Shown: one piece after another, positions 1 through 15,261 of the stretch
Layout: each line of letters starts with the position of its first letter
Position numbering within the stretch: the stretch's first letter is position 1
Assembly (NCBI GenBank): GCA_009869945.1
Contig: WIXG01000420.1
Span: 1 to 59,953 of the forward strand
From: Mesaphorura yosii
Lineage: Eukaryota; Arthropoda; Collembola; Poduromorpha; Tullbergiidae
Direction: 5' to 3'
DNA: 59,953 nucleotides
The notes under the pieces: generated by a model
What the model saw: only the letters and a program-made list of their open reading frames with translations
Told to the model about the DNA's origin: nothing
The model's database searches: none
Translations under genes and position numbers: made by a program

Positions 1-484
1 CCAAAACCTACCAGTACACTTTTCTCTGTTGCTATGGGAGGTATCGAAAAAATGACCGAAACAAAAAAATCGCATTTTCCGGCCTAAATTTGTATGCAAC
101 AACAATTTTTGAAAAATTTTGAATTTTAGGCCCAGTTTTGAATGTTTGAAAGTTTGTTTTTGGAATAGCTCCCAAACTAAAAACATTTATCCTGACTTTT
201 TCAAATTATGAAAGATCACATTTTTCTGCAACTTTTGACGCCCTAACTTTGAAAATCCCATAGGCCAATTTCGAGATATACCATTGACAAAAGGGGGGTT
301 CTGGGGGTCTCCCCCCGATACATTAAAAAATATAGGCGACATGGTTCAACGTGGACGACATAAATACATAAAAACCCAACCTCGCCTCTCTGTTGCCATG
401 GAGATTGTTCAGTCATTTGCTCACTCTAAAAATCAATACAATTTTACAAAAGGGGCTGGAACAGCCGCTCAAAACGTGTAAATA
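1..484. other. AT-rich stretch without a supported gene
   Basis: I see no credible coding sequence here. The text is AT-rich with long A and T runs, and near 292-325 a G-rich run faces a C-rich run that could pair into a small hairpin. A short open frame at 284-481 lacks any recognisable domain or signal peptide and is probably chance. Confidence 0.5.
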
Positions 485-627
485 AAAAACATTCCGTGGG
501 AAAACTGTTCCTTTGGTGAGGCGCCCTCAAAAGTAAGAAATATATTCCCCCACACCACCTCCCTCAATTTATTTCTTACTTTTGAGGGCGCCCCACCAAA
601 GGAACAGTTTTCCCACGGAGTGTTTTT
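485..627. repeat. Foldback repeat (57-bp inverted arms)
   Basis: The arm at 485-541 and the arm at 571-627 are reverse complements with about two mismatches, separated by a 29-bp spacer. The arms contain AAAACTGTTCCTTTGGTG and its complement. The structure looks like a foldback-type MITE or a recombination-made palindrome. I could not find a convincing target-site duplication. The right arm runs directly into the first copy of a 28-bp direct repeat (623-650). Confidence 0.8.
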
Positions 628-859
628 ACGTCATTTGCTTCAGTAGATACAACCTAGTACAATTGTAGCAGCTTGCGCTTCCTTCTCTTATCGTTGTTGC
701 TTTGTTTAGCACCAACAGCCATTGTAGGGAAACAGCGCAATTCCCCCTGATAAAATAAAGTATTCAGAGTCCCAGAAGGGCCAAAATCGCCACGTGAATT
801 TGTTCGCCGGCTGATCGAAAGAGAAGATCTATTTTTACATCATTTGCTTCAGTAGATGC
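623..859. repeat. Pair of 28-bp direct repeats
   Basis: The copies at 623-650 and 832-859 share the core CATTTGCTTCAGTAGAT and differ at two positions, with 181 bp between them. They could be the remains of a tandem duplication or sites bound by the same factor. Nothing coding is visible between them. The remaining bases to 1310 show no gene that I can support. Confidence 0.6.
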
Positions 860-1313
860 ATCTCATAACTTGGGGTATTATTCATTCAAGCTCCGAGCAG
901 AGCTACAGCAAGTTCGATTAAGCCTTCGCTCTGGCAAAGTCTTAATTCTCTGCTGCTTCCATTAGTCGTGTTCATCGGGCAATCCTGATATTGCTTGTAT
1001 CAAATCAATTGGTTCTAATTAAATTTACACGCGCTTTGAAAGTACTTCAGAGCAACGGCATAAACACTTGACTTGTTGTTTAGCTTGTTGAAAAATATAG
1101 GCACGCATATCACATGTTTGCTACTCCTACCAGTTGTTACTCCCAGTCATCCGCAATCAGTGATATTTGGTCTCGTGTGCAAAATCCATGCGAAGTTCGA
1201 TGTAATGTCAATTCATCACACGCTTGTTGAAGCCTTGTCACGATCAGCCCACGATTAACTACTGGGAGTAACATATGTCCATTTGCAATCTCCTTTGTTT
1301 TAAATCTGGAGTG

Positions 1314-1321
1314 TATAAATA
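1314..1321 (+). promoter_or_regulatory. TATA box of the cysteine-rich secreted protein gene
   Basis: TATAAATA stands about 130 bp upstream of the start codon at 1450, a distance that fits an arthropod core promoter plus a 5' UTR of about 100 bases. Confidence 0.6.
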
Positions 1322-1449
1322 CTCGGGACAATGCTTATTTTAATTCAGATCACAGAATCTCTAATCAAGGCTCTAATTAACTCTGTAATCTGATATTCCA
1401 GAACTGACCAGCAAAGCGTGCACCCCTTAGGCCAATTTTCGCCTGCGCC

Positions 1450-1794
1450 ATGAGGAACTTCATTTACCTGACGGCAATTCTCCTGCTCGTGAGCGTGTTC
1501 TGCGTCGAGCGAGCGCTTGGCATGTGTGATGAGCATTACGAATGGAATCGATGCCAATGCCAGTGCGGCGGAGAACTGAACGGACACTGTCACTGCGCCT
1601 GGGGAGACGAACTTCATGGAACGTACTGCCGCGACGGAGGAAACCACTGGATTTGCTTCCCGTGGCAAGGAGGCGGGTGCCCCTTCCCACTTTGCAATCA
1701 ACTGGAAGCCGGAGACCACCCTTCCAATACTTTAAAGGATGGCTCCTCGCCTTTGATGAGGGCTCTGACCGGCCATCAAGGTCACAACCATTGA
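1450..1794 (+). CDS. Small secreted cysteine-rich protein
   Basis: This intronless frame encodes 114 residues. Residues 1-24 form a clear signal peptide with a hydrophobic core (IYLTAILLLVSVF), so the product is secreted. The mature part, residues 25 to about 83, carries ten cysteines, including the run CQCQC and the pair HCHC, enough for five disulphides, with many Gly, Trp and His residues. The tail is His-rich (GHQGHNH). I do not recognise the family and assign no function; compact disulphide-rich secreted proteins in arthropods can be defence peptides, cuticle proteins or metal binders. A TATA box lies upstream. A decayed partial copy of its 3' half follows about 400 bp downstream, showing that the gene was tandemly duplicated. 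Confidence 0.7.
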   Translation: MRNFIYLTAILLLVSVFCVERALGMCDEHYEWNRCQCQCGGELNGHCHCAWGDELHGTYCRDGGNHWICFPWQGGGCPFPLCNQLEAGDHPSNTLKDGSSPLMRALTGHQGHNH

Positions 1795-2173
1795 ATTCGA
1801 TATTAACATTTCTCCCATTGTACGGAACCAATCACAAGTCACAAGTCCTAAATGTTATTGACATATATTCAAATCATTAAATAGAACTTGCAGTGATTAC
1901 AGTCGCAACTCGAACTCAGTGCAAATTTGTTCTGAGTGTAGAATTTTCCTGCCTTTCACGAATTAGAAACTGTCGCGGATTATGATTGCAAAAATAAGGA
2001 TGCACTTCAAATTCTGATGAAGGAAAGAGAAACGTAAAATGTGCAAACAAATCTAGAAGCTCAGGTCAAAATACAAAATTGTACCTATAAATCGGCATTT
2101 TCCCAATTCGAGCAATCCATTCCGATTGCGAAAACATTTCGCGAAACCCTGTTTCAATTAATTTTAGTCGCCA

Positions 2174-2312
2174 TGGGGAATTTCCGTGGGCGGGCGGAGG
2201 ATGCCCATTCCCCACTTGCTATCAGTAAGCTGTAGCTCCCTCCATCGAATACTTTGGATGGCTCCTCGCCTCGACAATCGCCATTGCTGAAAGTTCTGAT
2301 GAGCCGTCATAA
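2174..2312 (+). pseudogene. Decayed partial copy of the cysteine-rich protein gene
   Basis: This stretch resembles the 3' part of the gene at 1450-1794. It keeps blocks equivalent to TTCCCGTGG, to the GGCGGGTGCCC region, and to GGATGGCTCCTCGCCT, followed by a copy of the GATGAGGGCTCTGACCGGCC segment. Small deletions and substitutions destroy the frame, and the first half is missing or unrecognisable. The flanking bases 1795-2173 and 2313-2436 hold no other feature I can support. Confidence 0.6.
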
Positions 2313-2436
2313 AATGTAAAAACTGCCAGCAAATTAATAAAACTTATCATGCAATCAAATGTTTATTACACAAATATTGATTTCAACAAACGAATTAAGC
2401 AATTGGCCTTAATATAAGGTAGAAATGTAATGAGCT

Positions 2437-2888
2437 TTAAAGCAAATCCCAGTTAACACGGAATCTTCCCACTCCCAGCCCACCAGGTTGAATGGCGAGG
2501 AAGGCCGCGGGGGAAAGGTCAATGTCGCTGGCTGCACAGCCGTAGCATTTGTCTCGGATGCGAACCACCACGCTGGCGCCGTTCACTGGGTTCGTCACCC
2601 TGGCCTGTCGCTGGCACATCGGGTCGAGGTTCGGGTTTGGCGTCGTCCAGAAGTGGAAGGCCGTGGCGGCAACAAACTCGTTGTTGCCGTGGTGCGTCCC
2701 GCAGGCGCCGACGCCTGCGCTCGGATTGTACCACGTCGCGTCACCAGAAACTGGGGAACAGAAATTCAAGTTAAATGGGCAGGGCAGGAGCCGGAAGAGA
2801 ATCCGGCTGCCGGTGGGCAGTGCTTACGGGCGTCTGAGCCGTGAAGAAAGTAGGCCAAGACCAGAAGGTAAATTACGTACTTTGCCAT
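2437..2888 (-). CDS. Secreted expansin-like / RlpA-like double-psi beta-barrel protein
   Basis: Two exons, 2828-2888 and 2437-2750, join across a GT-AG intron into 124 residues. Exon 1 encodes a signal peptide (MAKYVIYLLVLAYFLHGSDA). The mature domain is a single double-psi beta-barrel of the RlpA/expansin type. It has an early GDATWYNP, the GACGTHH motif, and the strong signature RDKCYGC followed by DLSPAAF and a closing GRFRVNW. DKCxGC plus DLSPAAF is characteristic of fungal expansin-like proteins. The complete expansin catalytic HFD motif is not present (FHFW in its place), and there is no C-terminal carbohydrate-binding domain, so wall loosening is possible but unproven. Family resemblance to fungal proteins suggests horizontal transfer, with a spliceosomal intron gained after the signal peptide. 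Confidence 0.8.
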
Positions 2889-4161
2889 TGTCAGTACAAA
2901 GTCTGGGTTTTTAAGGTTTGAATTGTATGAAGGTTAATTATTCAAGCAAGATACTTTAGTCCAGGTCGAATGTGTTGGAGTCAGTCCATAGGCATTTTGT
3001 TTATACCCGGTGGTAGAGGCTCGGCGGCTTCGCTGATAGCTGTCTATCATGTCACGCTGCTTCCGTGTCGATTCGCTATAATTCTGTTCTCCCTTTCCGT
3101 GGACGCCATCCACGCAGTTCTCAGTGCTTGGCAATCCGCTCTGTGCAGAAAAAATTCTTTATAATTTCGCTCTCCATCGCAAATTGAACCTGGAATTGTA
3201 TCGTTGCCAACGAAAATAAGGAAATTCACCGAAATTGTCAAGTGTTCGCCGAAGCTGTTGCCGAAGCGCTAGAGGACTTGCGTGCTTTGACTGCGTGGTT
3301 GACTGAAGTGTACGAATGCGGCTCTGCTTTGAGATAAAAATGTCTATCATCACGTCATGCCCGGCTCTCGCCTTGATTTGATTCACTAGAATTCTGTTCC
3401 GGATTTCTAAAAACCTAATCTTTGCTTTCAATTGACATGACATGACAGTATCTTTAATTCCTAAGGAAAATTCGGCACAATATTTGCAATCCTTTTATTT
3501 GCCCTCTTCTCCGAAGCGCTACAAGCTCGACCGCTAAGTTCACGATACCGCACCCTTTCCGTGCGTATAATGAGAAATTCGCTCGATAGAGAAGTGGCGA
3601 TAAATGCCACTACCATGCCAGGAATTATTTTCTCTCTATTGTTGACTGCTATCTTTGTTGTCAAATACCAATTCTCACAAGAGACATACTTCAGTTGCGT
3701 GTTGAACCCAACGCCACCACACCAATTTTCCTAATCTATTAGTCTCCCTGAATCGTATCAGATTGATTTTGGTCTGCAAAACTCATATTTCGACGAAATA
3801 CGAGAATTTGAAAATCTGGACTTCTGTCCTTTGTTCGTTGTACGAGGCCGTGTGCATTTGTCTAACAAAAATAAATTGCGTTGATTTAAACTATATACAC
3901 AGTGGAAGCCTCCAGCTATTCACGTAGGAGTCGTGTCGACACTCTGTCTAGCATTTAGGTACCAGTTTGGCAAATCTGGACCGCGGAATCCATAACGCTG
4001 ATGCCTGTTGTTTCGTGTTTTACATCGTGTGTTTTGATTTCGCAATTGTTTATTGAATAAAATTACTACACTTGTTGATTGAAATCACAAGCAGGCTAGA
4101 AATGGATGAGATCTGGCCGTGCTGGGCCCGCTACGATATGTCTCTGTAAATTAGAAATGGA
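2889..4161. other. Intergenic region, no supported gene
   Basis: Short open frames exist on both strands (for example 3159-3443 minus) but none has a domain, signal peptide or splice structure that I can defend. Several loosely similar segments recur (CTATCATCACGTCATG-like and GATTCxCTAxAATTCTGTTC-like, near 3045-3090 and 3345-3400), perhaps an old degenerate duplication. Confidence 0.4.
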
Positions 4162-5382
4162 TTAAGACATTGCGAGAAGCGAGACAATATTTTGCAGGAC
4201 GACTGTTGAGGTGAGAACGACGAACGTGGTTTCGCTAATGCAAAAGAAATCGCCAATCATGAATTTGAAAGGACGGTGCGTTCTGAAGAGTCGCTTCTCG
4301 CTTCGGTAAAGCTGCAAATCTTTTTCCTTGCCCGCGTCAGTGCCCGGATGCCGGGGCAATTTTCCGTACCAGACCCGAAAAGAAGAGGGGAATTCCCTCG
4401 ACGCACGCGTGTAAATCATCGCAAAGTCAAGGCAGAGTTTTGTGATGCCACAAGTGAGGATCTCGACGGCCGCCAGAAGGATCTTGAATGAGACGGGGGT
4501 CAAGTCGGACGCCCGCACGAGCGAGTAGAAAGAAAGGATTTGAGTTGTGCAGCTGATGATAAGGAGCACGGCTATTATCGGAGCCACAAACTGGCTGGTC
4601 TGCTGGTGTAGCACCTGATGAGCCCGGTAAATGAAATGAGCCCTCAGCCGCTCCTCCTCGGTGCCCTCCGGGTCGAACCTCAGCTTCGTCAGAAACATGC
4701 TCATGGAGTGTGTGTAATTGAGCGCAAGGATGAAGAAGAACGCTATGCACAGGTAGGGCGCGGTTGCTTCGAACAGCCACGCGGCGGCCACCGCCAAATT
4801 CAGGAGCAGGTGCTCCGATCGCAGGTACCTGTACAGTCTGTGTCCACTGAGGGTCATGGCCATGTCCCCGACCACGGCAAAGAACGGTACCATTGTCATC
4901 GGGTAGAGGCACGCCCTCACGAGCGCCTCCGTCCCGTCCCTTCGCCGCATGTCCGCCCGGTGGTACGCCGCCTGCCTGCGCGCGAAGATGAAGATGGTCG
5001 AGATGAGCGATGCAAACTCGGCAGTGTACAGCAGGTTGAAGAACTGAATACACGTCGCAAAGCAGACGGTGAAGGCTATAAAGCTGGCTAAGAAGACGTC
5101 GTCAGGCTTGCGGCCAGGCTCGAGCAGGGCGGCGAGGATTGCTGCCACCAGGACCCAAGGCTCCAGCAGACCGGCCGCTCCGAGCACCCGCCAGCGGTTC
5201 AAGTTGGGCACCACCTCGACACTGTAGCTGTGGTCGTTCCATTTGTATGGAAATATGCGGCTCCAGCGACCGAAACGGATAATGTAAGAGAAGAGCTTGA
5301 ACGACTCTTCGGAAATCATGACGACTGATAGACGGCGGTAATCGACGCCTGGAGCAAACTGAACCGAAGGTTTTGGGCTCAA
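4162..5382 (-). CDS. Gustatory-receptor-like seven-helix chemoreceptor
   Basis: A single-exon frame of 406 residues with about seven hydrophobic segments: near 70-88, 95-120, 155-175, 190-225, 262-285, 300-318 and 375-400. The last helix ends in ETTFVVLTSTVVLQNIVSLL, which occupies the place of the insect gustatory-receptor C-terminal motif (TYxxxxxQF) and resembles the ends of the other receptors in this window. Such proteins are ligand-gated cation channels in the plasma membrane of sensory neurons. It lies beside the beta-lactam cluster but has no evident link to it. The start used is the first in-frame Met; Met22 (MISEESFKLF) is another option. The ligand cannot be inferred. Confidence 0.75.
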   Translation of the reverse strand: MSPKPSVQFAPGVDYRRLSVVMISEESFKLFSYIIRFGRWSRIFPYKWNDHSYSVEVVPNLNRWRVLGAAGLLEPWVLVAAILAALLEPGRKPDDVFLASFIAFTVCFATCIQFFNLLYTAEFASLISTIFIFARRQAAYHRADMRRRDGTEALVRACLYPMTMVPFFAVVGDMAMTLSGHRLYRYLRSEHLLLNLAVAAAWLFEATAPYLCIAFFFILALNYTHSMSMFLTKLRFDPEGTEEERLRAHFIYRAHQVLHQQTSQFVAPIIAVLLIISCTTQILSFYSLVRASDLTPVSFKILLAAVEILTCGITKLCLDFAMIYTRASREFPSSFRVWYGKLPRHPGTDAGKEKDLQLYRSEKRLFRTHRPFKFMIGDFFCISETTFVVLTSTVVLQNIVSLLAMS

Positions 5383-5762
5383 AATGTCAAGGATTCGATT
5401 AATATTTCAGTTTTAATTTACTGGCTCTAAAATATTCCACAGTTTTTGCGTGCTGAATTGTCATAACCTTTGCTTTGCGTGATGCACGCGATGTGTTGGG
5501 CTTTAAAATGTAAAATGAGGTTTATCTGATCTTCCATTCTGTGTCATTTACTCATTTGTCAGTTAACGGCCGGGTTCAACACTTTAACAGCTACAAAAGC
5601 ATCATAAATATGTGTAAAAGTATTGGTATTGGATCACATGAAATTTCGACAGTGTTTAGCGACTGGACATGGAATTTGTTGACGTTTATTCAATATAATT
5701 GATTGAAATTATTAACTAAAGTTAATTATTGAAATTAAAGTTGGAATCAAGTCGCATTGTCT
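5383..5762. other. Intergenic region between chemoreceptor and pcbC
   Basis: It should hold the chemoreceptor promoter (minus strand, right to left) and the 3' flank of pcbC. I see no gene or clear repeat. Confidence 0.4.
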
Positions 5763-6951
5763 TCAAGTTTGTCCGTTCGACTTGACGAGTGCCACACGAG
5801 CGTTCTGGAAGTACTGCCCATAAGTCAGAGTCTCTCTTTCCGCCGGCTTCTGGCCTCCTTGGCGTGGATCAAACGGTTCCACGGCACTGTCGTACCCTAG
5901 CATGACGAAGAAAGGCAAGGAGAGGCGCTCAGCGTTGACCCATTTGACACGATGAATCGGGGCCTTGAAGTAGTTGTTGGTGATGTGGGCCAAGTAGCCT
6001 CCTCCGTTGACAAGGAAGCAGTTGTCGGACGAAGGAATGTCCAGGTAACTCCCAGACTCCGTGCACACTTGCAGGTTCGCCACGACTGTCACGACAAACA
6101 AAATAGAAAACGATAATTAAGAATATGAATATATTAACAAGTTAACGTATGTTAACATGTATGTATCAAGTTAATGTTATGATCTGTTACATGGCTGGTA
6201 GAGGACTGTGATGAGTGAGGCGTCCTCGTGGCTCCCGAAGCTGAGCTTGGTTCCATCCTCAGCAGTCTGCACTGGAGGGTATGGGTCGAGGTACGGGTAC
6301 CGAATCAAGCGCACCGAAGAAAGCGTATCCTCCTTCCGAAAGTACGCGTCGAAGAAATTCTCCTCCTTGCCCAAGGCGAGCGCAAACCCTCGCAACAATG
6401 CCGCGGACACATCAAACATTTTCCAGTAAAATAGCTCGGCAAATTCTTTGAAGCCCGCATGTTTGCTTTCATCCGGCCAAATGTTGACTTCGTGCAAGGG
6501 AACGCCTGCCTTGATTTTCGGGTGCTCGGGAGTAAAGTTGGGGTTCAGGTAGCACTGTCTCGTAAAAGAGATATTCAGGAAGCCCGTATAATATACACTG
6601 ACATTGAATAAAAAAGCAATCTATTTATAATGGACAAACATTACTTACGTAAGACTCGACTGCCTTCTTGCCCTTGATGGGCAGATAGTAGCCGTTGCGC
6701 GCCTGCTTCGTGTTGGCCTCGTTGTATGCGACAATCGCCAGCTGCCACTTTTCCTCGTCGCTCATACTCTGGTGGAACTTGCGCGTGACACGCACTAATT
6801 CGTCCAGCACGTCCACTCCGTGGTTGGCTGCGAGGAAGAAGCCCGTGTCGAGACATGCAGCCTCAATCTCCTTCGCAACGCGCTGCTTCTCTTCAGCGCA
6901 ACTTCCAAAGAGTGCCGAAATGTCAATCGTGGGAATCGATTTGCTATTCAT
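5763..6951 (-). CDS. pcbC: Isopenicillin N synthase
   Basis: This non-haem iron oxidase closes the ACV tripeptide to isopenicillin N with O2, forming the beta-lactam and thiazolidine rings. Three exons (6649-6951, 6191-6554, 5763-6085) join with phases 0 and 1 to give 329 residues, the usual IPNS length. The iron ligands are present: His210 and Asp212 in [10 protein letters not shown], and His267 in [13 protein letters not shown]. The substrate-carboxylate pair Arg276/Ser278 (ERLS) is kept, as are RYPYLDPY and the C-terminal NGQT. KKAVESY joined to CYLNPNF across intron 1 reads through a hallmark IPNS block and confirms the splice. One change is visible: the Trp before the first iron His in fungal enzymes is Ser209. 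It sits at the left edge of the cluster, next to the exporter. Family identity is very strong; transfer from microbes is inferred from known springtail IPNS genes. Confidence 0.96.
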
Positions 6952-7351
6952 TGTGACCTGCTTCTACTTTTACAGATCCTTTGCTGAAGAATGAATAGTG
7001 AAAGTGGTGTGTGTTGGACTAAACTCAAACTGAAAGTGAGCAAATAGCGCAGCGACACGCTAGCTTTTCTACTTGCAATACCGTACCTATATTGACTATG
7101 TTCACCAGTGATTGGTGATGTGATTTGTATAATAATAATAATCGTCGCATTTACTTCCAGGAATTGACAGTGTGCACGATTATTTCTCTTGAATTTAGCA
7201 ATGGTCTTCATTCGTTTCTCGCTAATTGGGGCGATGGAAATTTTTCAATGCTTTGGCAAGTAAGTCCGAGAGATTTAATTTTAAACATTGACGTCAGTAT
7301 ATTCTACTTAAAGCTTGAAGGTACGCGGTGACCTTTGACTGCGGTTTACAA
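6952..7351. other. pcbC upstream region and exporter 3' flank
   Basis: This 400-bp gap holds the pcbC promoter and the 3' end of the ABCC gene, both on the minus strand. I see an AT-rich stretch with a short ATA/AAT run near 7127-7142 but no clear TATA box and no gene. Confidence 0.4.
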
Positions 7352-12922
<5,571 letters not shown>

Positions 12923-13400
12923 TCTGAATTTGTAAGAGCAGGAATTATTTGTTATTATTTGTGAGTAGTTGCGGACAGCAACACAAGTCAAATAGCGTCA
13001 AGATTGTTTCGTGAGTGCGTTTGGGGTTCGCCTTGTACCTGATATTGGTTCGCAAATGTAAATGATGCGCATGTGAATGTATGGGTTAGGTGCAGGAAAT
13101 TACTGCAAACAGATACCACTTTTCCAGCTAAATAATTGACAACGAAAGAGCATGATGCATAATGCATGGCATGGCATTTTACGTGGGTAACACAACAATT
13201 CCATGGAATTCTTGTTATGACTTAATTGTATCGTAGGAAAGGTTTAACCTTTGATGGGACACACCACCACAACAACATGAGTTCACGCGTTTCGAGAGAA
13301 ATCATGATCTGATCAGTGAGCATTTGATCATGTTAATGATGAGCCGCAGAGCAAAAGCACAATACACGCTAGGGGAAACTGAGACTGTTGCTTAACAAAC
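12923..13400. other. Exporter upstream region
   Basis: This gap would carry the ABCC promoter on the minus strand. It contains several CATG-rich words (for example around 13140-13180), but I see no gene and no confident TATA box. Confidence 0.4.
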
Positions 13401-14039
13401 AAAGCAGGGACGAGTTGCGCTTATCCGGCACACATTCAATCAGGCTCAGGCTTGGGCTCGGGCTCGGGCTCAGACTCGAACTTGGGCTCAGGCTCGGACT
13501 TGGGCTCAGGCTTGGGCTCAGACTTGGGTGTACTTCTATAATTTTCGTGTGGTAAGCCTTCTTAATTTCAGATGCTGGTGCCGTCTTCCGCAGTCCAAAC
13601 AACTTGTAAAGTGATTTGTGCCGGGGTTTTAATACAGCATGAATTTCATCGTCTGTGATATATAAATCTTTAATTAATAATTATTCTCGTCAATGCATTC
13701 CATTCAAACCCAATCTAATCAGCCCCAAAACCTACCACTACTACTGTCTTCCGCTTGGGTCATGCCTCGGTTAGAAAGTCCACGTTGCTTTAATCGATGC
13801 TCAGGCTTAAAACGACGTAGTCAACTCTCGCAAAACTTCGCAATTTTTGTTCACTGTTTTATTCATTTCGTGCTAAAAGTTTTTTTTTCATCACGTCTTT
13901 ATGATACAATTTTGGGGGTTCAATTTCACTGCCTCAAAGAGGGAGCTCAAGCATCAACTATTAAATTGAGTCCGAGCCTGAGCCTGAGCCTGAGCCTGAA
14001 TTGAATGCGTGTCGGATAAGCGCAACTCGTCCCAAAGCA
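13401..14039. mobile_element. 627-bp non-autonomous TIR transposon with captured J-domain fragment
   Basis: Element bases 13407-14033 are flanked by the 6-bp direct repeat AAAGCA (13401-13406 and 14034-14039), a target-site duplication. The ends are inverted repeats beginning GGGACGAGTTGCGCTTATCC, matching over about 34 bp with two mismatches and one indel, then passing on both sides into arrays of GGCTCA/GGCTCG hexamers. There is no transposase. On the minus strand near 13533-13615 the interior encodes a J-domain-like segment (LYKLFGLRKTAPASEIKKAY, then HTKIIEVHP) resembling the DNAJC9 type. It stops exactly at the HP of the HPD motif, where the hexamer array takes over. Confidence 0.8.
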
Positions 14040-14340
14040 GCCTATAATTTGGAATCAATCAGTCATACGATTCAGGGCATAGTCATATGATTCGAGAACG
14101 CCTTTATTGCATACATTCATGGACTAAATCAGCAGGTCTAAATGATCAAACGATAAAGTGCTGATATTACACTGATGTAACTTGCACCTCGTTGTTGTTT
14201 GTCTGGGCTCACTTCGATTAGAATCTTAGGTCAGGATAACGTCAAGTTGACTTGGAATTGTCCCTGTGCAGCGAGGAAAACGATTGTAACAGCTATAAGA
14301 TATAGTCGTCATACTACCACTACATACAACAAATGTTTGC
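14036..14340. other. Short intergenic region
   Basis: About 300 bp between the transposon and the first expandase-like gene. I see no gene; it is the 3' flank of the gene to its right. Confidence 0.4.
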
Positions 14341-15261
14341 TTACCACTTGGTATGCATGTCTGTGTAATTGCCTCCGATCCAGTCCGCGAACGTCGCTCG
14401 CTCCCCAGCCAGACTCAAGTCGAATCCAAACCCTTTGGCCGACGGAACCGAAAACTCAAACTCGGGTCTCGGGCGCAGAAAAAAGACATTGGAATTTCGA
14501 CTGCTCCCCTCGCGTTGACTTGCGTTTGGTGCCACCACCTGATGCCTTGGAGCCAAAAGTCGGCCTTCCGTCATTACGGTCCCCACGGCACCACACATCA
14601 CGACAAGAGTGTCCGGAATGCTCGGCAATTCCACGAAACGCCCACCAACCTCGCACTGCAGGCTGACGAAGCCATTGGCACAGGGTGTCTGGTAGATGAG
14701 AGTCACGATGGAGAGGTCGTAGTGCGGCGCCATTCTCAGGGCCTCCTTCTCGGCACAGCGTTCGGCGGGTACCTCAGGATACAGCCTGCACCTGAGTACC
14801 GGGTCACACGCCTCCAACTCCGCCTCCGCAGAGAAGCCGACTGCAAGCAGTGCCTGCCTTGCCGTCTCCTTGGCGACCTCGTGCATCCTCTCAAAGTACT
14901 TTTCCCAGACTTGTTGGAAGCGTGTTGAGGGAAAGAGGTTGTTGGAGATGCCCATCGAGTAGCACATTGAATAGTCGGTGTAGTTGCCGTTGTTGGTCAC
15001 CTGAGCCACGCTCTCTGCCTCCAGCTTGGAGTAGCCACGCCGCAGGACAGGGATTCCCGTCACGACAGCTGCCTTCTCCTCCTCGCTTGCGTGCAGGAAG
15101 AAATCCATGACGACGCCCCTCGCCTGCTCGTGTTCCTTCTCGGGAATGCCATGGTCCTTGAGGTAGAAGATGCCTTTGCGCACGAGACACTCCTCAAAGG
15201 CCGCTCTGCCCACACCAGCCTGCAGCTCCTTCAGACTGAAGATGGGAACATGGGATTCCAT
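14341..15261 (-). CDS. Deacetoxycephalosporin C synthase-like expandase/hydroxylase, copy 1
   Basis: An intronless 306-residue 2-oxoglutarate/Fe(II) dioxygenase that matches bacterial DAOCS/DACS (about 311 residues) along its whole length. These enzymes expand the penam ring of penicillin N to a cephem (CefE) or hydroxylate the 3-methyl group (CefF). The iron triad is intact: His180 and Asp182 in MAPHYDLSIVTLI, and His240 in APRHQVVAP. Arg255 in GSSRNS is the 2-oxoglutarate anchor, and Arg157/Arg159 (RCR) hold the substrate-side arginines. Other hallmarks are TDYSMCYSMG, QTPCANGFVSLQ, VFFLRP and DWIGGNY. It is closer to bacterial CefE/CefF than to IPNS. It stands head-to-tail with a second copy 478 bp upstream. 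Which copy expands and which hydroxylates cannot be told by eye. The absence of introns suggests recent acquisition or a retrocopy. Confidence 0.93.
   Translation of the reverse strand: MESHVPIFSLKELQAGVGRAAFEECLVRKGIFYLKDHGIPEKEHEQARGVVMDFFLHASEEEKAAVVTGIPVLRRGYSKLEAESVAQVTNNGNYTDYSMCYSMGISNNLFPSTRFQQVWEKYFERMHEVAKETARQALLAVGFSAEAELEACDPVLRCRLYPEVPAERCAEKEALRMAPHYDLSIVTLIYQTPCANGFVSLQCEVGGRFVELPSIPDTLVVMCGAVGTVMTEGRLLAPRHQVVAPNASQREGSSRNSNVFFLRPRPEFEFSVPSAKGFGFDLSLAGERATFADWIGGNYTDMHTKW

Noticed and set aside
13441..13535. GGCTCA/GGGCTC hexamer array as a CRISPR or independent satellite
   Set aside because: It has no spacers and is part of the transposon's subterminal repeats, mirrored at the other end.
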